Shown piece by piece: positions 50,267 to 60,017 of a DNA stretch of 64,000 bases. The number at the start of each line of letters is the position of its first letter. Within the stretch, counting starts at the first letter, position 1. Under the pieces are notes generated by a model. That model ran no database searches and was not told where the DNA came from. It saw only the letters and a program-made list of their open reading frames with translations. The stretch lies in contig NZ_QRAP01000012.1 of NCBI RefSeq assembly GCF_003363015.1, forward strand, positions 1-64,000, read 5' to 3'. The translations under genes were made by a program, and so were the position numbers. This stretch comes from Enterobacillus tribolii (GTDB lineage Bacteria > Pseudomonadota > Gammaproteobacteria > Enterobacterales > Enterobacteriaceae).

Positions 50267-52429
50267 ATGGACGTTTCCGATCTGCTGAACAGCCTTAACG
50301 ATAAACAACGTGAAGCCGTTGCCGCGCCACGCAGCAACCTGCTGGTGCTGGCCGGAGCCGGAAGCGGCAAAACCCGGGTGCTGGTGCACCGTATTGCCTG
50401 GCTGATGGCGGTGGAAAACTGTTCACCGTATTCCATCATGGCGGTGACCTTCACCAACAAGGCGGCGTCGGAAATGCGTCACCGCATTGAGCACCTTGTC
50501 GGCACCAGCCAGGGCGGCATGTGGATCGGCACGTTTCATGGGCTGGCGCACCGCCTGTTGCGCGCTCACCATCTGGACGCCAACCTGCCGCAGGACTTCC
50601 AGATTCTCGACAGCGAAGATCAGCTGCGTTTGCTCAAGCGCATCATCAAAGCGCTGAACCTGGACGACAAGCAGTGGCCGGCCCGCCAGGGCATGTGGTA
50701 CATCAACAACAAAAAAGACGACGGCCTGCGTCCGAACCACATTGAAAGCTACGGCAACCCGGTGGAGCAGACCTGGCTGCGCATTTATCAGGCTTATCAG
50801 GAAGCCTGCGATCGCGCCGGGCTGGTGGATTTCGCCGAGCTGCTGCTGCGCGCTCATGAACTGTGGCTGAATAAGCCGCAGATCCTGCAACACTATCGCG
50901 ACCGCTTCACCAACATTCTGGTGGATGAGTTTCAGGATACCAACCGCATTCAGTACGCCTGGATCCGCCTGCTGGCGGGCAACAGCGGAAAAGTGATGAT
51001 CGTCGGGGATGACGATCAGTCAATCTACGGCTGGCGCGGCGCGCAGGTGGAAAACATTCAGCGCTTCCTCGACGATTTCCCCGGCGCGGAGACGATCCGC
51101 CTGGAGCAAAACTACCGTTCGACCAGCAATATCCTGAAAGCGGCCAACGCCCTGATTGAAAATAACGACGGCCGCCTGGGGAAAAACCTGTGGACCGAAG
51201 ATGGCGACGGGGAGCCGATTTCACTGTATTGCGCTTTTAATGAGCTGGATGAAGCCCGTTTCGTGGTCAATCGAATCAAGACCTGGCATGAAGGCGGCGG
51301 CGCGCTCAATGACTGCGCGATCCTGTACCGCAGCAACGCCCAGTCGCGCGTACTGGAAGAAGCGTTGCTGCAGGGCAGCATGCCGTATCGGATTTACGGG
51401 GGCATGCGCTTCTTTGAACGTCAGGAAATCAAAGATGCGCTGTCCTATCTGCGCCTGATCGCCAACCGCAATGATGACGCCGGCTTTGAGCGCGTGGTTA
51501 ATACGCCGACCCGCGGGATCGGCGATCGTACGCTGGACGTGGTGCGCCAGGCCGCACGCGATCGCCAGCTGACGATGTGGCAGGCGACGCGCGAACTGCT
51601 GCAGGAGAAGGTGTTTGCCGGCCGCGCGGCGTCCGCGCTGCAACGTTTCCTTGAGCTGATTGATGCGTTGGCGCGGGACACGGCGGAGATGCCGCTGCAC
51701 GTACAAACCGACCGTGTGATCCGGGATTCCGGCCTGTGGCAGATGTACGAGCAGGAAAAAGGTGAAAAGGGCCAGGCGCGTATTGAAAACCTGGAGGAAC
51801 TGGTGACGGCGACGCGTCAGTTCAGCTATGACGACGAAGATCAGGATCTGCTGCCGCTGCAGGCGTTCTTGTCTCATGCCGCGCTGGAAGCCGGCGAAGG
51901 GCAGGCGGATGCCTATCAGGATGCGGTACAGCTTATGACGCTGCACTCCGCCAAAGGGCTGGAGTTCCCGCAGGTATTCATCGTCGGCATGGAAGAGGGC
52001 ATGTTCCCCAGTCAGATGTCGATGGAAGAAGGCGGACGGCTGGAAGAGGAGCGCCGGCTGGCTTACGTTGGGGTTACGCGCGCCATGCGCAAGCTGACGC
52101 TGACCTACGCCGAAACCCGCCGTTTATACGGTAAAGAGGTTTATCACCGCCCGTCGCGTTTCATCGGCGAACTGCCGGAAGAGTGCGTGGAGGAAGTGCG
52201 CCTGCGCGCCAGCGTATCGCGCCCGGTCAGCCACAGCCGCATGGGAACGCCGATCAGCAGCAACGATACCGGCTTCAAGCTGGGGCAACGGGTTAAGCAT
52301 CCCAAATTCGGCGAAGGCACCATCATCAATCTGGAAGGCAGCGGCGAACACAGCCGGTTGCAGATCGCTTTCCAGGGAGAAGGCATTAAGTGGCTGGTGG
52401 CGGCGTACGCCAAACTGGAGACCATGTAA
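50267..52429 (+). CDS. uvrD: DNA helicase II UvrD
   Basis: SF1 3'-5' helicase for nucleotide-excision and mismatch repair. 720 aa, as E. coli, from the ATG at 50267. Walker A AGAGSGKT at 29-36, [43 protein letters not shown] and RRLAYVGVTRA. The C-terminal tudor-like RNAP-binding region (GQRVKHPKFGEGTIIN) is present. Confidence 0.98.
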   Translation: MDVSDLLNSLNDKQREAVAAPRSNLLVLAGAGSGKTRVLVHRIAWLMAVENCSPYSIMAVTFTNKAASEMRHRIEHLVGTSQGGMWIGTFHGLAHRLLRAHHLDANLPQDFQILDSEDQLRLLKRIIKALNLDDKQWPARQGMWYINNKKDDGLRPNHIESYGNPVEQTWLRIYQAYQEACDRAGLVDFAELLLRAHELWLNKPQILQHYRDRFTNILVDEFQDTNRIQYAWIRLLAGNSGKVMIVGDDDQSIYGWRGAQVENIQRFLDDFPGAETIRLEQNYRSTSNILKAANALIENNDGRLGKNLWTEDGDGEPISLYCAFNELDEARFVVNRIKTWHEGGGALNDCAILYRSNAQSRVLEEALLQGSMPYRIYGGMRFFERQEIKDALSYLRLIANRNDDAGFERVVNTPTRGIGDRTLDVVRQAARDRQLTMWQATRELLQEKVFAGRAASALQRFLELIDALARDTAEMPLHVQTDRVIRDSGLWQMYEQEKGEKGQARIENLEELVTATRQFSYDDEDQDLLPLQAFLSHAALEAGEGQADAYQDAVQLMTLHSAKGLEFPQVFIVGMEEGMFPSQMSMEEGGRLEEERRLAYVGVTRAMRKLTLTYAETRRLYGKEVYHRPSRFIGELPEECVEEVRLRASVSRPVSHSRMGTPISSNDTGFKLGQRVKHPKFGEGTIINLEGSGEHSRLQIAFQGEGIKWLVAAYAKLETM

Positions 52430-52456
52430 AACCGGGTACGCCGCAGCGTACGGGGG

Positions 52457-52936
52457 TCAGCCGGGGTATTTTTCGCCCGTCTGGGCGACGGCATACCACG
52501 CCATGACGTTTTCGGTGCCGTCCATGCCTTCCGCCGGCGCCCACGGCATATAATCCCCTTCCTCTACCGGCCGGTATCCGCCGTGTTTCACTTCAAAAAT
52601 CACGCCCTGCGGGTCCAGCGACAGCACGGCGTGCCAGACGCCGGCGTCCATTTCCAGCGCCGCGCACTCTTCGCCGAGTACTACGCGGCGGATCACCGTG
52701 CCTTCATCGTCGAAGTTCAGCACCACAAAGCGCCCGCGCAGCGGGATAAGCAGCTCGAACGTATGAGGATGCCGGTGCGGGCGGATATAGGTTCCCGGCT
52801 CCATGGCGATAGCCAGGCGCTGCACCGGGTCGCTTAATTCAGGATGCAGGTTGCGGTGTGCGCGCAGGCGTGGCGACTGGGCGGCTGCGGTGCTTTGTTC
52901 GGTCAATTCACTGAAAGTAATTTGTTTCATGCTCAT
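52457..52936 (-). CDS. WbuC-like cupin-fold metalloprotein
   Basis: Single-domain cupin of 159 aa of the WbuC family. Metal-site pattern PHRHPHTFELLIPLRGRF is clear, with later W-H (DAGVWHAVLS). Family members appear in polysaccharide and unrelated loci; the substrate is unknown. The ATG at 52936 has AGAG seven bases upstream and is preferred to the one two codons on; a longer frame upstream lacks support. It occupies the place of E. coli yigE between uvrD and corA. Confidence 0.8.
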   Translation of the reverse strand: MSMKQITFSELTEQSTAAAQSPRLRAHRNLHPELSDPVQRLAIAMEPGTYIRPHRHPHTFELLIPLRGRFVVLNFDDEGTVIRRVVLGEECAALEMDAGVWHAVLSLDPQGVIFEVKHGGYRPVEEGDYMPWAPAEGMDGTENVMAWYAVAQTGEKYPG

Positions 52937-53046
52937 TATGGCGCTCTGAATCAGGCAAATGGAGTAATCATCGGCATCATCACACCAGAAAAGGGAAGCG
53001 GGCAACAGCACTTTCTTGCCAGCGGTCAATTACTTTTAACCGCCTG

Positions 53047-53075
53047 TTGACGCCTTTTTCCTCTGGGCGTAACAT
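53047..53075 (+). promoter_or_regulatory. corA promoter
   Basis: TTGACG, 17-bp spacer and TAACAT form a good sigma70 promoter about 30 bp before the leader ORF. Confidence 0.65.
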
Positions 53076-53107
53076 GCGCCCACTATTATCTTATGAGGAT
53101 ATACACC

Positions 53108-53164
53108 TTGGACGCACCCAGTCGATACTGGCTCCATAACCCGGTTAACGGGTACAACTTCTAA
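53108..53164 (+). CDS. corA leader peptide, CorL-like
   Basis: An 18-codon frame, MDAPSRYWLHNPVNGYNF, starts at TTG with AGGA nine bases upstream; an in-frame ATG at 53093 would add five residues but lacks a ribosome site. In Salmonella, translation of the short ORF corL in the corA leader controls Rho access according to Mg2+; I infer the same role here from position. A hairpin, AAGGCTAT/ATAGCCTT at 53163-53190, overlaps the stop codon. The leader from 53190 to corA holds no other gene. Confidence 0.5.
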   Translation: MDAPSRYWLHNPVNGYNF

Positions 53165-53190
53165 GGCTATTTCTCTTTGCTGATAGCCTT
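53163..53190 (+). promoter_or_regulatory. Leader hairpin overlapping the corL-like stop
   Basis: An 8-bp perfect stem with a 12-nt loop. Ribosomes ending translation of the leader ORF would cover it, so it could switch with translation. Confidence 0.5.
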
Positions 53191-53327
53191 CGTGGTTGTC
53201 AGCGACCCTCCCGTCGCGCTGAGTCAGGTCTGATAGGTCTGAAACTGACAGGTGACAGTGACATCTTCCCCGTTCGTTTTATGTGCTCCATGCGTGTCCT
53301 CGAGTCACCGCAACGGAGTTTTTGGCA

Positions 53328-54278
53328 ATGCTGAGTGCATTTAGATTAGATAACTGCCGCTTATCCCGTCTGGAGCTGGATGACACGGATGATTTAAGAT
53401 CATCGCTTTGGGTCGATCTGGTTGAGCCGGAAGACGAAGAGCGTCAGCGGGTACAAGATGAACTCGGCCAAAGTTTGGCGACCCGTCCGGAACTGGACGA
53501 CATTGAGGCCTCCGCACGTTTCTTCGAAGACGAAGACGGCCTGCATATCCACTCCTTTTTCTATTTTGAGGACGCCGCGGACCACGCCGGTAACTCCACC
53601 GTGGCTTTCACCATCCGCGACGGCCGGTTGTATACCCTGCGGGAGCGCGAGCTGCCTGCGTTTCGTCTTTACCGTATGCGGGCGCGCAACCAGATGCTGA
53701 TGGACGGCAACGCGTACGAGCTGCTGCTGGATCTGTTCGAAACCAAAATCGAACAGCTGGCGGATGAGATCGAGAACATTTACAGCGATCTGGAAAAGCT
53801 CAGCCGGGTGATTATGGACGGACGTCAGGGCGATGATTACGACGAGGCGCTGTCTACACTGGCGGAACTGGAAGATATCGGCTGGAAGGTGCGCTTGTGT
53901 CTGATGGATACCCAGCGCGCGCTGAACTTCCTGGTGCGCAAGGCGCGCCTGCCGACCAGCCAGCTGGAACAGGCCCGTGAGGTTCTGCGCGATATCGAAT
54001 CCCTGCTGCCGCACAACGAATCCCTGTTCCAGAAGGTGAACTTCCTGATGCAGGCCGCGATGGGTTTCATCAACATCGAGCAGAACCGCATCATCAAAAT
54101 CTTCTCCGTGGTTTCCGTGGTCTTCCTGCCGCCGACGCTGGTGGCCTCCAGTTACGGCATGAACTTCGAGTTTATGCCGGAGCTGAAATGGTCGTTCGGC
54201 TATCCGGCGGCCATCGGGCTGATGATCCTGGCCGGACTGGCGCCTTATCTCTACTTTAAACGTAAAAACTGGCTTTAA
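53328..54278 (+). CDS. corA: Magnesium/cobalt/nickel transporter CorA
   Basis: Pentameric Mg2+ channel of 316 aa. Large cytoplasmic N-terminal domain, then two C-terminal TM segments with the YGMN selectivity motif ([14 protein letters not shown]) and the basic end [11 protein letters not shown] at 53328, with CGGAG upstream, gives the E. coli length. Control by the leader ORF is likely. Confidence 0.97.
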   Translation: MLSAFRLDNCRLSRLELDDTDDLRSSLWVDLVEPEDEERQRVQDELGQSLATRPELDDIEASARFFEDEDGLHIHSFFYFEDAADHAGNSTVAFTIRDGRLYTLRERELPAFRLYRMRARNQMLMDGNAYELLLDLFETKIEQLADEIENIYSDLEKLSRVIMDGRQGDDYDEALSTLAELEDIGWKVRLCLMDTQRALNFLVRKARLPTSQLEQAREVLRDIESLLPHNESLFQKVNFLMQAAMGFINIEQNRIIKIFSVVSVVFLPPTLVASSYGMNFEFMPELKWSFGYPAAIGLMILAGLAPYLYFKRKNWL

Positions 54279-54284
54279 TGCGTG

Positions 54285-54301
54285 GCGGCCCGCCGGGCCG
54301 C
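54285..54301 (+). terminator. Possible corA terminator
   Basis: GCGGCCC-GCC-GGGCCGC is a perfect 7-bp GC stem just after corA. The trailing TTCCTCT is a weak U tract. Confidence 0.4.
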
Positions 54302-54379
54302 TTCCTCTGCGCTGGAAGCCATTACTTCCGCGGGTTGTTCTTTTATAATGGACCTCCGTAAATGCGCTATGGGGGTGCA

Positions 54380-55432
54380 ATGTTACGTTTTTCCGCGCCC
54401 GTGCAATGGACTGTGTTGATCGCGGCCTCCTTGTTGCTCGGGACATTATTTCAGATCTGGCATATTCCGGCGGCGCTGCTGCTCGGGCCGATGATCGTCG
54501 GCGTCGCCATGGGTCTGTTCGGCGCATCTATCCGTATCTCTGGCAAGCTTTTCGTTGCTTCACAGGCCATTCTGGGGTGCCTGATTGCACAATCGCTTTC
54601 TCCGTCCGTTCTGACGCCGCTGCTTGATGACTGGCCCATTGTTTTGCTGGTGCTGTTGACGACGCTGGCGGCCAGCGGTCTTTCCGGCTGGCTTTTGATG
54701 CGTTTCAGCGATCTGCCGGGGCCGACCGGCGCCTGGGGCTCTTCTCCCGGCGGGGCATCGGCGATGGTGGCGATGGCCGGCGACTTCGGCGCCGATGTGC
54801 GGCTGGTGGCGTTTATGCAGTACCTGCGGGTGCTGTTTGTCGCGACCGCGGCGGCGATCGTCACCCGCATTGGGCTGGGCGATCAGGCGGCGGCGCAAAG
54901 CGCCGCGCAGGTATGGTTTCCGCCGCTGGACTGGCGCTTTGCCGCGACGTTGCTGCTGGCCGTTGCCGGAGCATGGTTGGGGAAAAAGCTGCGTATCCCG
55001 TCCGGGGCGTTATTGCTGCCGATGCTGATCGGCGCAGGGTTGAACACCAGCGGCGTAATGACGTTGCAGATCCCGGAATGGCTGCTGGCGCTGGCCTATA
55101 CCCTGATTGGCTGGAACGTGGGGCTGCTGTTCACCCGTCCGATTTTTCTGCTGGCGCTGCGCACCCTGCCGCAAATGATCGTTTCCATTGTGGGACTGAT
55201 GACGCTGTGCGGCCTGATGGCCTGGGGGCTGACGCGGGTGCTGCCGGTGGATATGTTAACCGCCTATCTCGCGACCAGCCCCGGCGGGCTGGACACGATT
55301 GCCATTATCGCGGCCGGCAGCAGCGTCAACATGTCTTTCGTGATGGCAATGCAGACGCTGCGCCTGTTCAGTATTCTGCTTACCGGCCCGGCGATGGCGC
55401 GTTGGATTTCACGGCGAGCGGCGGCGTCCTGA
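54380..55432 (+). CDS. AbrB-family (duplicated domain) membrane protein
   Basis: Inner-membrane protein of 350 aa with about ten TM segments in two related halves, matching the AbrB duplication family (ammonia monooxygenase-like annotation is misleading). Paired motifs: GSSPGGASAMVAMAGDFGAD in the first half and ATSPGGLDTIAIIAAGSSVN in the second. Substrate unknown. Start ATG at 54380 has GGGGT upstream. Its last 53 bases overlap rarD on the other strand. Not part of the E. coli corA-rarD interval. Confidence 0.8.
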   Translation: MLRFSAPVQWTVLIAASLLLGTLFQIWHIPAALLLGPMIVGVAMGLFGASIRISGKLFVASQAILGCLIAQSLSPSVLTPLLDDWPIVLLVLLTTLAASGLSGWLLMRFSDLPGPTGAWGSSPGGASAMVAMAGDFGADVRLVAFMQYLRVLFVATAAAIVTRIGLGDQAAAQSAAQVWFPPLDWRFAATLLLAVAGAWLGKKLRIPSGALLLPMLIGAGLNTSGVMTLQIPEWLLALAYTLIGWNVGLLFTRPIFLLALRTLPQMIVSIVGLMTLCGLMAWGLTRVLPVDMLTAYLATSPGGLDTIAIIAAGSSVNMSFVMAMQTLRLFSILLTGPAMARWISRRAAAS

Positions 55433-56312
55433 GGCGGCGCTGGGTATACAGCGCATCCAGGGTAAACACGATCAGCGCGGTCCAGATAAAGCCGAAGGTA
55501 AGGAGCTTATCTTCGGTCATGACCTCGCCGTAAAAGGTGACGGCCAGAATGAACATCAGCGTCGGCCCCAGATACTGGAAGAAGCCCAGCGTGGAAAGGC
55601 GCAGACGGGTTGCCGCGGCGGTGAAGAACAGCAGGGGCACTGTGGTAACCACGCCGGCCGCGATGAGCAACAGGTTCAGGGAAAGCGGGTTGGCGCTCAG
55701 GTGGCTGGTCGCGCTGTCGGCGATGCCGAACAGATAAATCCCGGCTATGGGCAGCAGCCACAGCGTTTCAATCAGCATGCCGGTTTGGGCGTCCACGCCG
55801 ATCTTTTTGCGTATCAGGGCATAAAACGCAAAGCTGAATGCCAGCCCGAGGGCGATAAAGGGGATCGAGCCATACTGCCACAGTTGCACCAGCACCCCGC
55901 AAATCGCCAGCGACACGGCCAGCCACTGCATGCGGCGGAAACGCTCGCCGAGAAAGATCAGGCCGAGCAACACGTTCACCAACGGGTTGATGAAATAGCC
56001 CAGGCTGGCTTCCAGCATATGATGATTGTTAACCGCCCAGATAAACAGCAGCCAGTTGCTGCCGACCAGCACCGCCGTTCCGGCCAACAACAGCAGCTTA
56101 ACCGGCGTATTGAACAGCGCCTTCACCTTGCCCCAGCCGCGGCTCAGGGAAAGTAGCGCAATCATGAAAAAGAATGACCAAATCACCCGGTGCGTCAGGA
56201 TTTCAGGCGCGGGCACTTGCTGAATCAGTTTGAAGTAAGCCGGGGCTATACCCCAGATAAAATAGGCGGCCAGGGCAAACATTATGCCGCGGCGGGTTTG
56301 TTGGGCATCCAT
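55380..56312 (-). CDS. rarD: EamA-type permease RarD
   Basis: DMT-superfamily membrane protein of 310 aa with ten TM segments; E. coli rarD is annotated as chloramphenicol sensitivity protein, real substrate unclear. Family stretches RGIMFALAAYFIWGIAPAYF, HRVIWSF and FLQYLGP-like FFQYLGPTLMFIL. Its C-terminal tail is longer than in E. coli, and the extra codons lie over the end of the convergent AbrB-family gene. Confidence 0.93.
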   Translation of the reverse strand: MDAQQTRRGIMFALAAYFIWGIAPAYFKLIQQVPAPEILTHRVIWSFFFMIALLSLSRGWGKVKALFNTPVKLLLLAGTAVLVGSNWLLFIWAVNNHHMLEASLGYFINPLVNVLLGLIFLGERFRRMQWLAVSLAICGVLVQLWQYGSIPFIALGLAFSFAFYALIRKKIGVDAQTGMLIETLWLLPIAGIYLFGIADSATSHLSANPLSLNLLLIAAGVVTTVPLLFFTAAATRLRLSTLGFFQYLGPTLMFILAVTFYGEVMTEDKLLTFGFIWTALIVFTLDALYTQRRLRTPPLAVKSNAPSPGR

Positions 56313-56445
56313 TGGGTAGATCCGAAAATAAAAGTGCGGACTGCCAGTTTACTGGTTTTTTGATGGATGTCTCGGTTCCGGCTGAAACGATAATGATTAC
56401 CCGCCATTATTCCGCCAGGAAGAAATAAATCGGGAAAATATTCCG

Positions 56446-56916
56446 TTAGCCCACCATATAAGTGGCAACGGCAGAAGCAATGTGCAATTGCTGCTCATTA
56501 TGCAGTTCCACCCGCGCCACGGCGACTTTGTTACCCGCCCGCAGCAGGCTGCCGCTGGCGACGAAGCGCTCGCCGCGGCCCGGACGCAGGTAGTCAACGC
56601 GCATGTCGATGGTGCCCATTTTCGACAGCCGCTGCTTCAGCTCCTCTTCGGCAATCGTATCGCTGCGCAGCAGCGTTGAACCAACGCAAACCAGCCCGGC
56701 GCAGACGTCCAGCATAGACGCGATGACGCCGCCGTGCAGAATGCGCTGGTGCGCGTTGCCGATCATCATTTCTCTGGCATCGGCCACCAACTCCGCATAG
56801 TCCGTCTCAAAGCGGTGCAACTCCAGACCCAGCGCACGGTTGAAGGGCATGTGATAAATAAAAATCTCGCCGATTAACTGACGGGCCGATTCGCGGGAGA
56901 GCAAGGTTGCAGACAT
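56446..56916 (-). CDS. yigI: Hotdog-fold thioesterase YigI (PaaI-like)
   Basis: Hotdog thioesterase of 156 aa acting on acyl-CoAs; E. coli YigI prefers medium-chain acyl-CoAs. The PaaI-type core [14 protein letters not shown] contains the active-site helix, and [16 protein letters not shown] follows. The 130-bp gap before rarD has no gene. Confidence 0.9.
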   Translation of the reverse strand: MSATLLSRESARQLIGEIFIYHMPFNRALGLELHRFETDYAELVADAREMMIGNAHQRILHGGVIASMLDVCAGLVCVGSTLLRSDTIAEEELKQRLSKMGTIDMRVDYLRPGRGERFVASGSLLRAGNKVAVARVELHNEQQLHIASAVATYMVG

Positions 56917-57113
56917 AAGTTCCTTCCGGTAGTAACGACAGAACGGGGCGTCGATATTTTTAGGTTAATTATTTGTTGATAATATGCTTGTTTATTGTTG
57001 CTTTCCAGCGCTGACGATAATTCCGACGACATCCCGAGGCGTACAGAGGATTTCTGTGTAAAATGGCGGATATTTTGAGCACGGATTGATAATTTTTTGT
57101 GAGGAATTCATTG

Positions 57114-57977
57114 ATGGGAAAAGGATGGGGAACCATGGTGGCGTTGTTGGCCTGGAGCGGATGCGCGCTGGCCGAAAGCGAAAATAATATACCTGCGCAC
57201 CGGGGCAGCATTATCGCGAACCTGATGCAGGAATATGATAACCCTTTTACGCTCTACCCCTATGACACCAACTATTTGCTCTACACCAATACCAGCGATC
57301 TGAATAAAGAAGCTATCCATTCTTATGACTGGGCTGACAAAGCACGCAAGGACGAAGTTAAGTTTCAGCTGAGCCTGGCTTTCCCCATTTGGCGCGGCTT
57401 GCTGGGCGACAACTCGGTGCTGGCGGCTTCCTATACCCAGCGCTCCTGGTGGCAGGCGTTTAACCGCAGCGCGTCTTCGCCGTTTCGCGAAACCAACTAC
57501 GAGCCGCAGTTGTTTATCGGCTGGGCGACGGATTACGACTATATGGGCTGGACCCTGCGTGACGTCGAGTTCGGCTTTAATCATCAGTCCAACGGGCGTT
57601 CAGATCCTACGTCGCGCAGCTGGAACCGGATCTATACCCGCCTGATGGCGGAACGCGGTAATTTCCAGGTGCAGGTCAAGCCCTGGTATCGTATCCCGGA
57701 GAACAGCAGCAAGGACGACAACCGCGATATCACCAAGTACATGGGATACTACGATTTGCAGTTGGGCTACAGCTGGGGCAAAAGCGTGTTCAGCGTCAAG
57801 GGGCATTACAACTGGAACACCGGCTACGGCGGCGCTGAGATGGGATGGAGCTACCCGATGACGAAGCATATCCGCCTCTATACCCAGTTGTTCAGCGGCT
57901 ATGGTGAATCGATGATTGATTATGATTTCCGCCAGACCCGCGCCGGCGTTGGGATCATGCTGAATGATATTATGTAA
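57114..57977 (+). CDS. pldA: Outer membrane phospholipase A
   Basis: Outer-membrane beta-barrel that dimerises and hydrolyses phospholipids misplaced in the outer leaflet. 287 aa from the ATG at 57114 (AGGA nine bases before). Signal peptide residues 1-20 ends ALA-E. Catalytic His157, Ser159 and Asn171 (precursor numbering) sit in NHQSNGRSDP and SWNRIYTRL. C-terminal barrel signal ends in a hydrophobic residue (LNDIM). Confidence 0.95.
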   Translation: MGKGWGTMVALLAWSGCALAESENNIPAHRGSIIANLMQEYDNPFTLYPYDTNYLLYTNTSDLNKEAIHSYDWADKARKDEVKFQLSLAFPIWRGLLGDNSVLAASYTQRSWWQAFNRSASSPFRETNYEPQLFIGWATDYDYMGWTLRDVEFGFNHQSNGRSDPTSRSWNRIYTRLMAERGNFQVQVKPWYRIPENSSKDDNRDITKYMGYYDLQLGYSWGKSVFSVKGHYNWNTGYGGAEMGWSYPMTKHIRLYTQLFSGYGESMIDYDFRQTRAGVGIMLNDIM

Positions 57978-58082
57978 TTGCGGAAACCTTCGCAGGACAT
58001 TACTTCCGTTAACGACAAACCGGCTCCGGACGCCTAGAATAGCACCCTGTGTTTTTCCGGTAACAAACAGAGAAGAGGTAGC

Positions 58083-59912
58083 GTGGTAACGGCAGAGGTC
58101 ATTAGCGCAGAGATGCTGGCAGAGCAGGTATTGCGGGATACGTTCGGGTATCAGCAGTTCCGTCCGGGTCAGCAGGAAATTATCAATGCTGCGTTAGCCG
58201 GCTGTGACTGTCTGGTGGTGATGCCCACCGGCGGCGGTAAATCACTGTGCTACCAAATCCCGGCGCTGGTGCTGGAAGGGCTGACGCTGGTCGTTTCGCC
58301 GCTGATCTCGCTGATGAAGGATCAGGTCGATCAGCTGCTCGCCAACGGGGTTAACGCCGCCTGCCTGAACTCCACGCAAACCTGGGAGCAGCAGCAGGCC
58401 GTGTTTGCCGGGTGCCGCAGCGGCGAAATCAAGCTGTTGTACGTTGCGCCGGAACGGTTGGTGATGGATAACTTTCTCGATCAGCTCCCGCACTGGAATC
58501 CCGCTCTGCTGGCGGTGGATGAAGCGCACTGCATTTCCCAATGGGGGCACGATTTCCGGCCAGAATACCGGGCGCTGGGGCAAATCAAGCAACGTTTCCC
58601 TTCCATTCCGGTTATCGCCCTGACGGCTACCGCCGACAGCACAACCCGTGATGATATTGCCCGCCTGCTGTCGCTCGACGACCCGCTGATTCAGGTCAGC
58701 AGCTTCGACCGCCCGAATATTCGCTACACCCTGGTGGAAAAGTTTAAGCCGCTCGATCAGCTTTGGCGTTTCATTCAGGGGCAGAAGGGGAAGTCGGGCA
58801 TTATCTATTGCAACAGCCGCGCCAAGGTGGAAGACACCGCAGCGCGTCTGCAAAGCCGCGGGCTTAGCGTCGCGGCGTATCACGCCGGGCTGGATAATGA
58901 CCGCCGGGCGCAGGTGCAGGAAGCTTTCCAGCGCGATGACCTGCAGGTTGTCGTTGCCACCGTGGCATTCGGCATGGGGATCAACAAGCCCAACGTGCGT
59001 TTCGTGGTGCACTTCGACATTCCGCGTAATATCGAATCCTATTATCAGGAAACCGGACGGGCCGGGCGTGACGGCGTGCCCGCCGAAGCGGTGCTGTTTT
59101 ACGATCCGGCGGACATGGCGTGGCTGCGCCGCTGCCTGGAAGAAAAGCCGGACGGGCAGCAGAAAGAGATTGAACGCCACAAGCTGAACGCCATGAATGC
59201 GTTTGCCGAAGCGCAAACCTGCCGGCGCCTGGTGTTGCTGAACTATTTCGGCGAAGGACGTCAGGAGTCCTGCGGTAACTGCGATATCTGCCTGGACCCG
59301 CCCAAACGCTATGACGGGCTGATGGATGCGCAAAAAGCGTTGTCCGCGATTGCGCGCGTAGGGCAGCGCTTCGGCATCGCCTACGTCGTGGAAGTGCTGC
59401 GCGGGGCCAACAGCGCCCGTATCCGGGAATTCGGCCATGACAAGCTGTCGGTGTTCGGCCTGGGGAAAGAGCAGTCTCAGGAGCATTGGATCAGCATCCT
59501 GCGTCAGCTGATCCACCTGGGAATGGTCACGCAAAACATCGCCCAGCACTCCGCCCTGCAACTTACTGAAGCCGCTCGGCCGGTGCTGCGCGGCGAAGTC
59601 CCGCTGCAACTGGCGGTGCCGCGCATTATTAACCTGAAATCCCGTACCAGCCAGCCGAAAAGCTATGGCGGTAACTACGATCGCAAACTGTTTGCCAAGC
59701 TGCGTAAACTGCGCAAAGCGATCGCCGATGAAGAAAACATTCCGCCCTACGTGGTATTCAACGACGCCACGCTGCTGGAGATGGCTGAGCAGATGCCGAT
59801 CCGGCCCGGAGAGTTGCTGAGCATCAACGGCGTCGGGCAGCGTAAACTGGATCGCTTCGGTCAGGCGTTTATGACGGTGATCCGGGAACACGTAGACGGG
59901 GACGATGAGTAA
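58083..59912 (+). CDS. recQ: ATP-dependent DNA helicase RecQ
   Basis: 3'-5' helicase of the RecF pathway. 609 aa. Q-like [14 protein letters not shown], Walker [13 protein letters not shown] box [15 protein letters not shown], aromatic-rich loop, zinc ligands in [11 protein letters not shown], winged helix and C-terminal HRDC domain. GTG start at 58083 with AGAGG upstream. Confidence 0.97.
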   Translation: MVTAEVISAEMLAEQVLRDTFGYQQFRPGQQEIINAALAGCDCLVVMPTGGGKSLCYQIPALVLEGLTLVVSPLISLMKDQVDQLLANGVNAACLNSTQTWEQQQAVFAGCRSGEIKLLYVAPERLVMDNFLDQLPHWNPALLAVDEAHCISQWGHDFRPEYRALGQIKQRFPSIPVIALTATADSTTRDDIARLLSLDDPLIQVSSFDRPNIRYTLVEKFKPLDQLWRFIQGQKGKSGIIYCNSRAKVEDTAARLQSRGLSVAAYHAGLDNDRRAQVQEAFQRDDLQVVVATVAFGMGINKPNVRFVVHFDIPRNIESYYQETGRAGRDGVPAEAVLFYDPADMAWLRRCLEEKPDGQQKEIERHKLNAMNAFAEAQTCRRLVLLNYFGEGRQESCGNCDICLDPPKRYDGLMDAQKALSAIARVGQRFGIAYVVEVLRGANSARIREFGHDKLSVFGLGKEQSQEHWISILRQLIHLGMVTQNIAQHSALQLTEAARPVLRGEVPLQLAVPRIINLKSRTSQPKSYGGNYDRKLFAKLRKLRKAIADEENIPPYVVFNDATLLEMAEQMPIRPGELLSINGVGQRKLDRFGQAFMTVIREHVDGDDE

Positions 59913-60017
59913 GCGCCAGGCGTAAAGAACCGGCGTCTTGCCTCCGTATTCTCTTTCTTACTTGCCGTTATCGGCGCTAGTATAACGACTTTCCTTTTTA
60001 TCAGGCAGGACACGGCA

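Noticed and set aside
58242-59891. A 549-codon open frame antisense to recQ
   Set aside because: Shadow of recQ in a GC-rich gene; composition rich in Arg/His/Gln with no recognisable domain.
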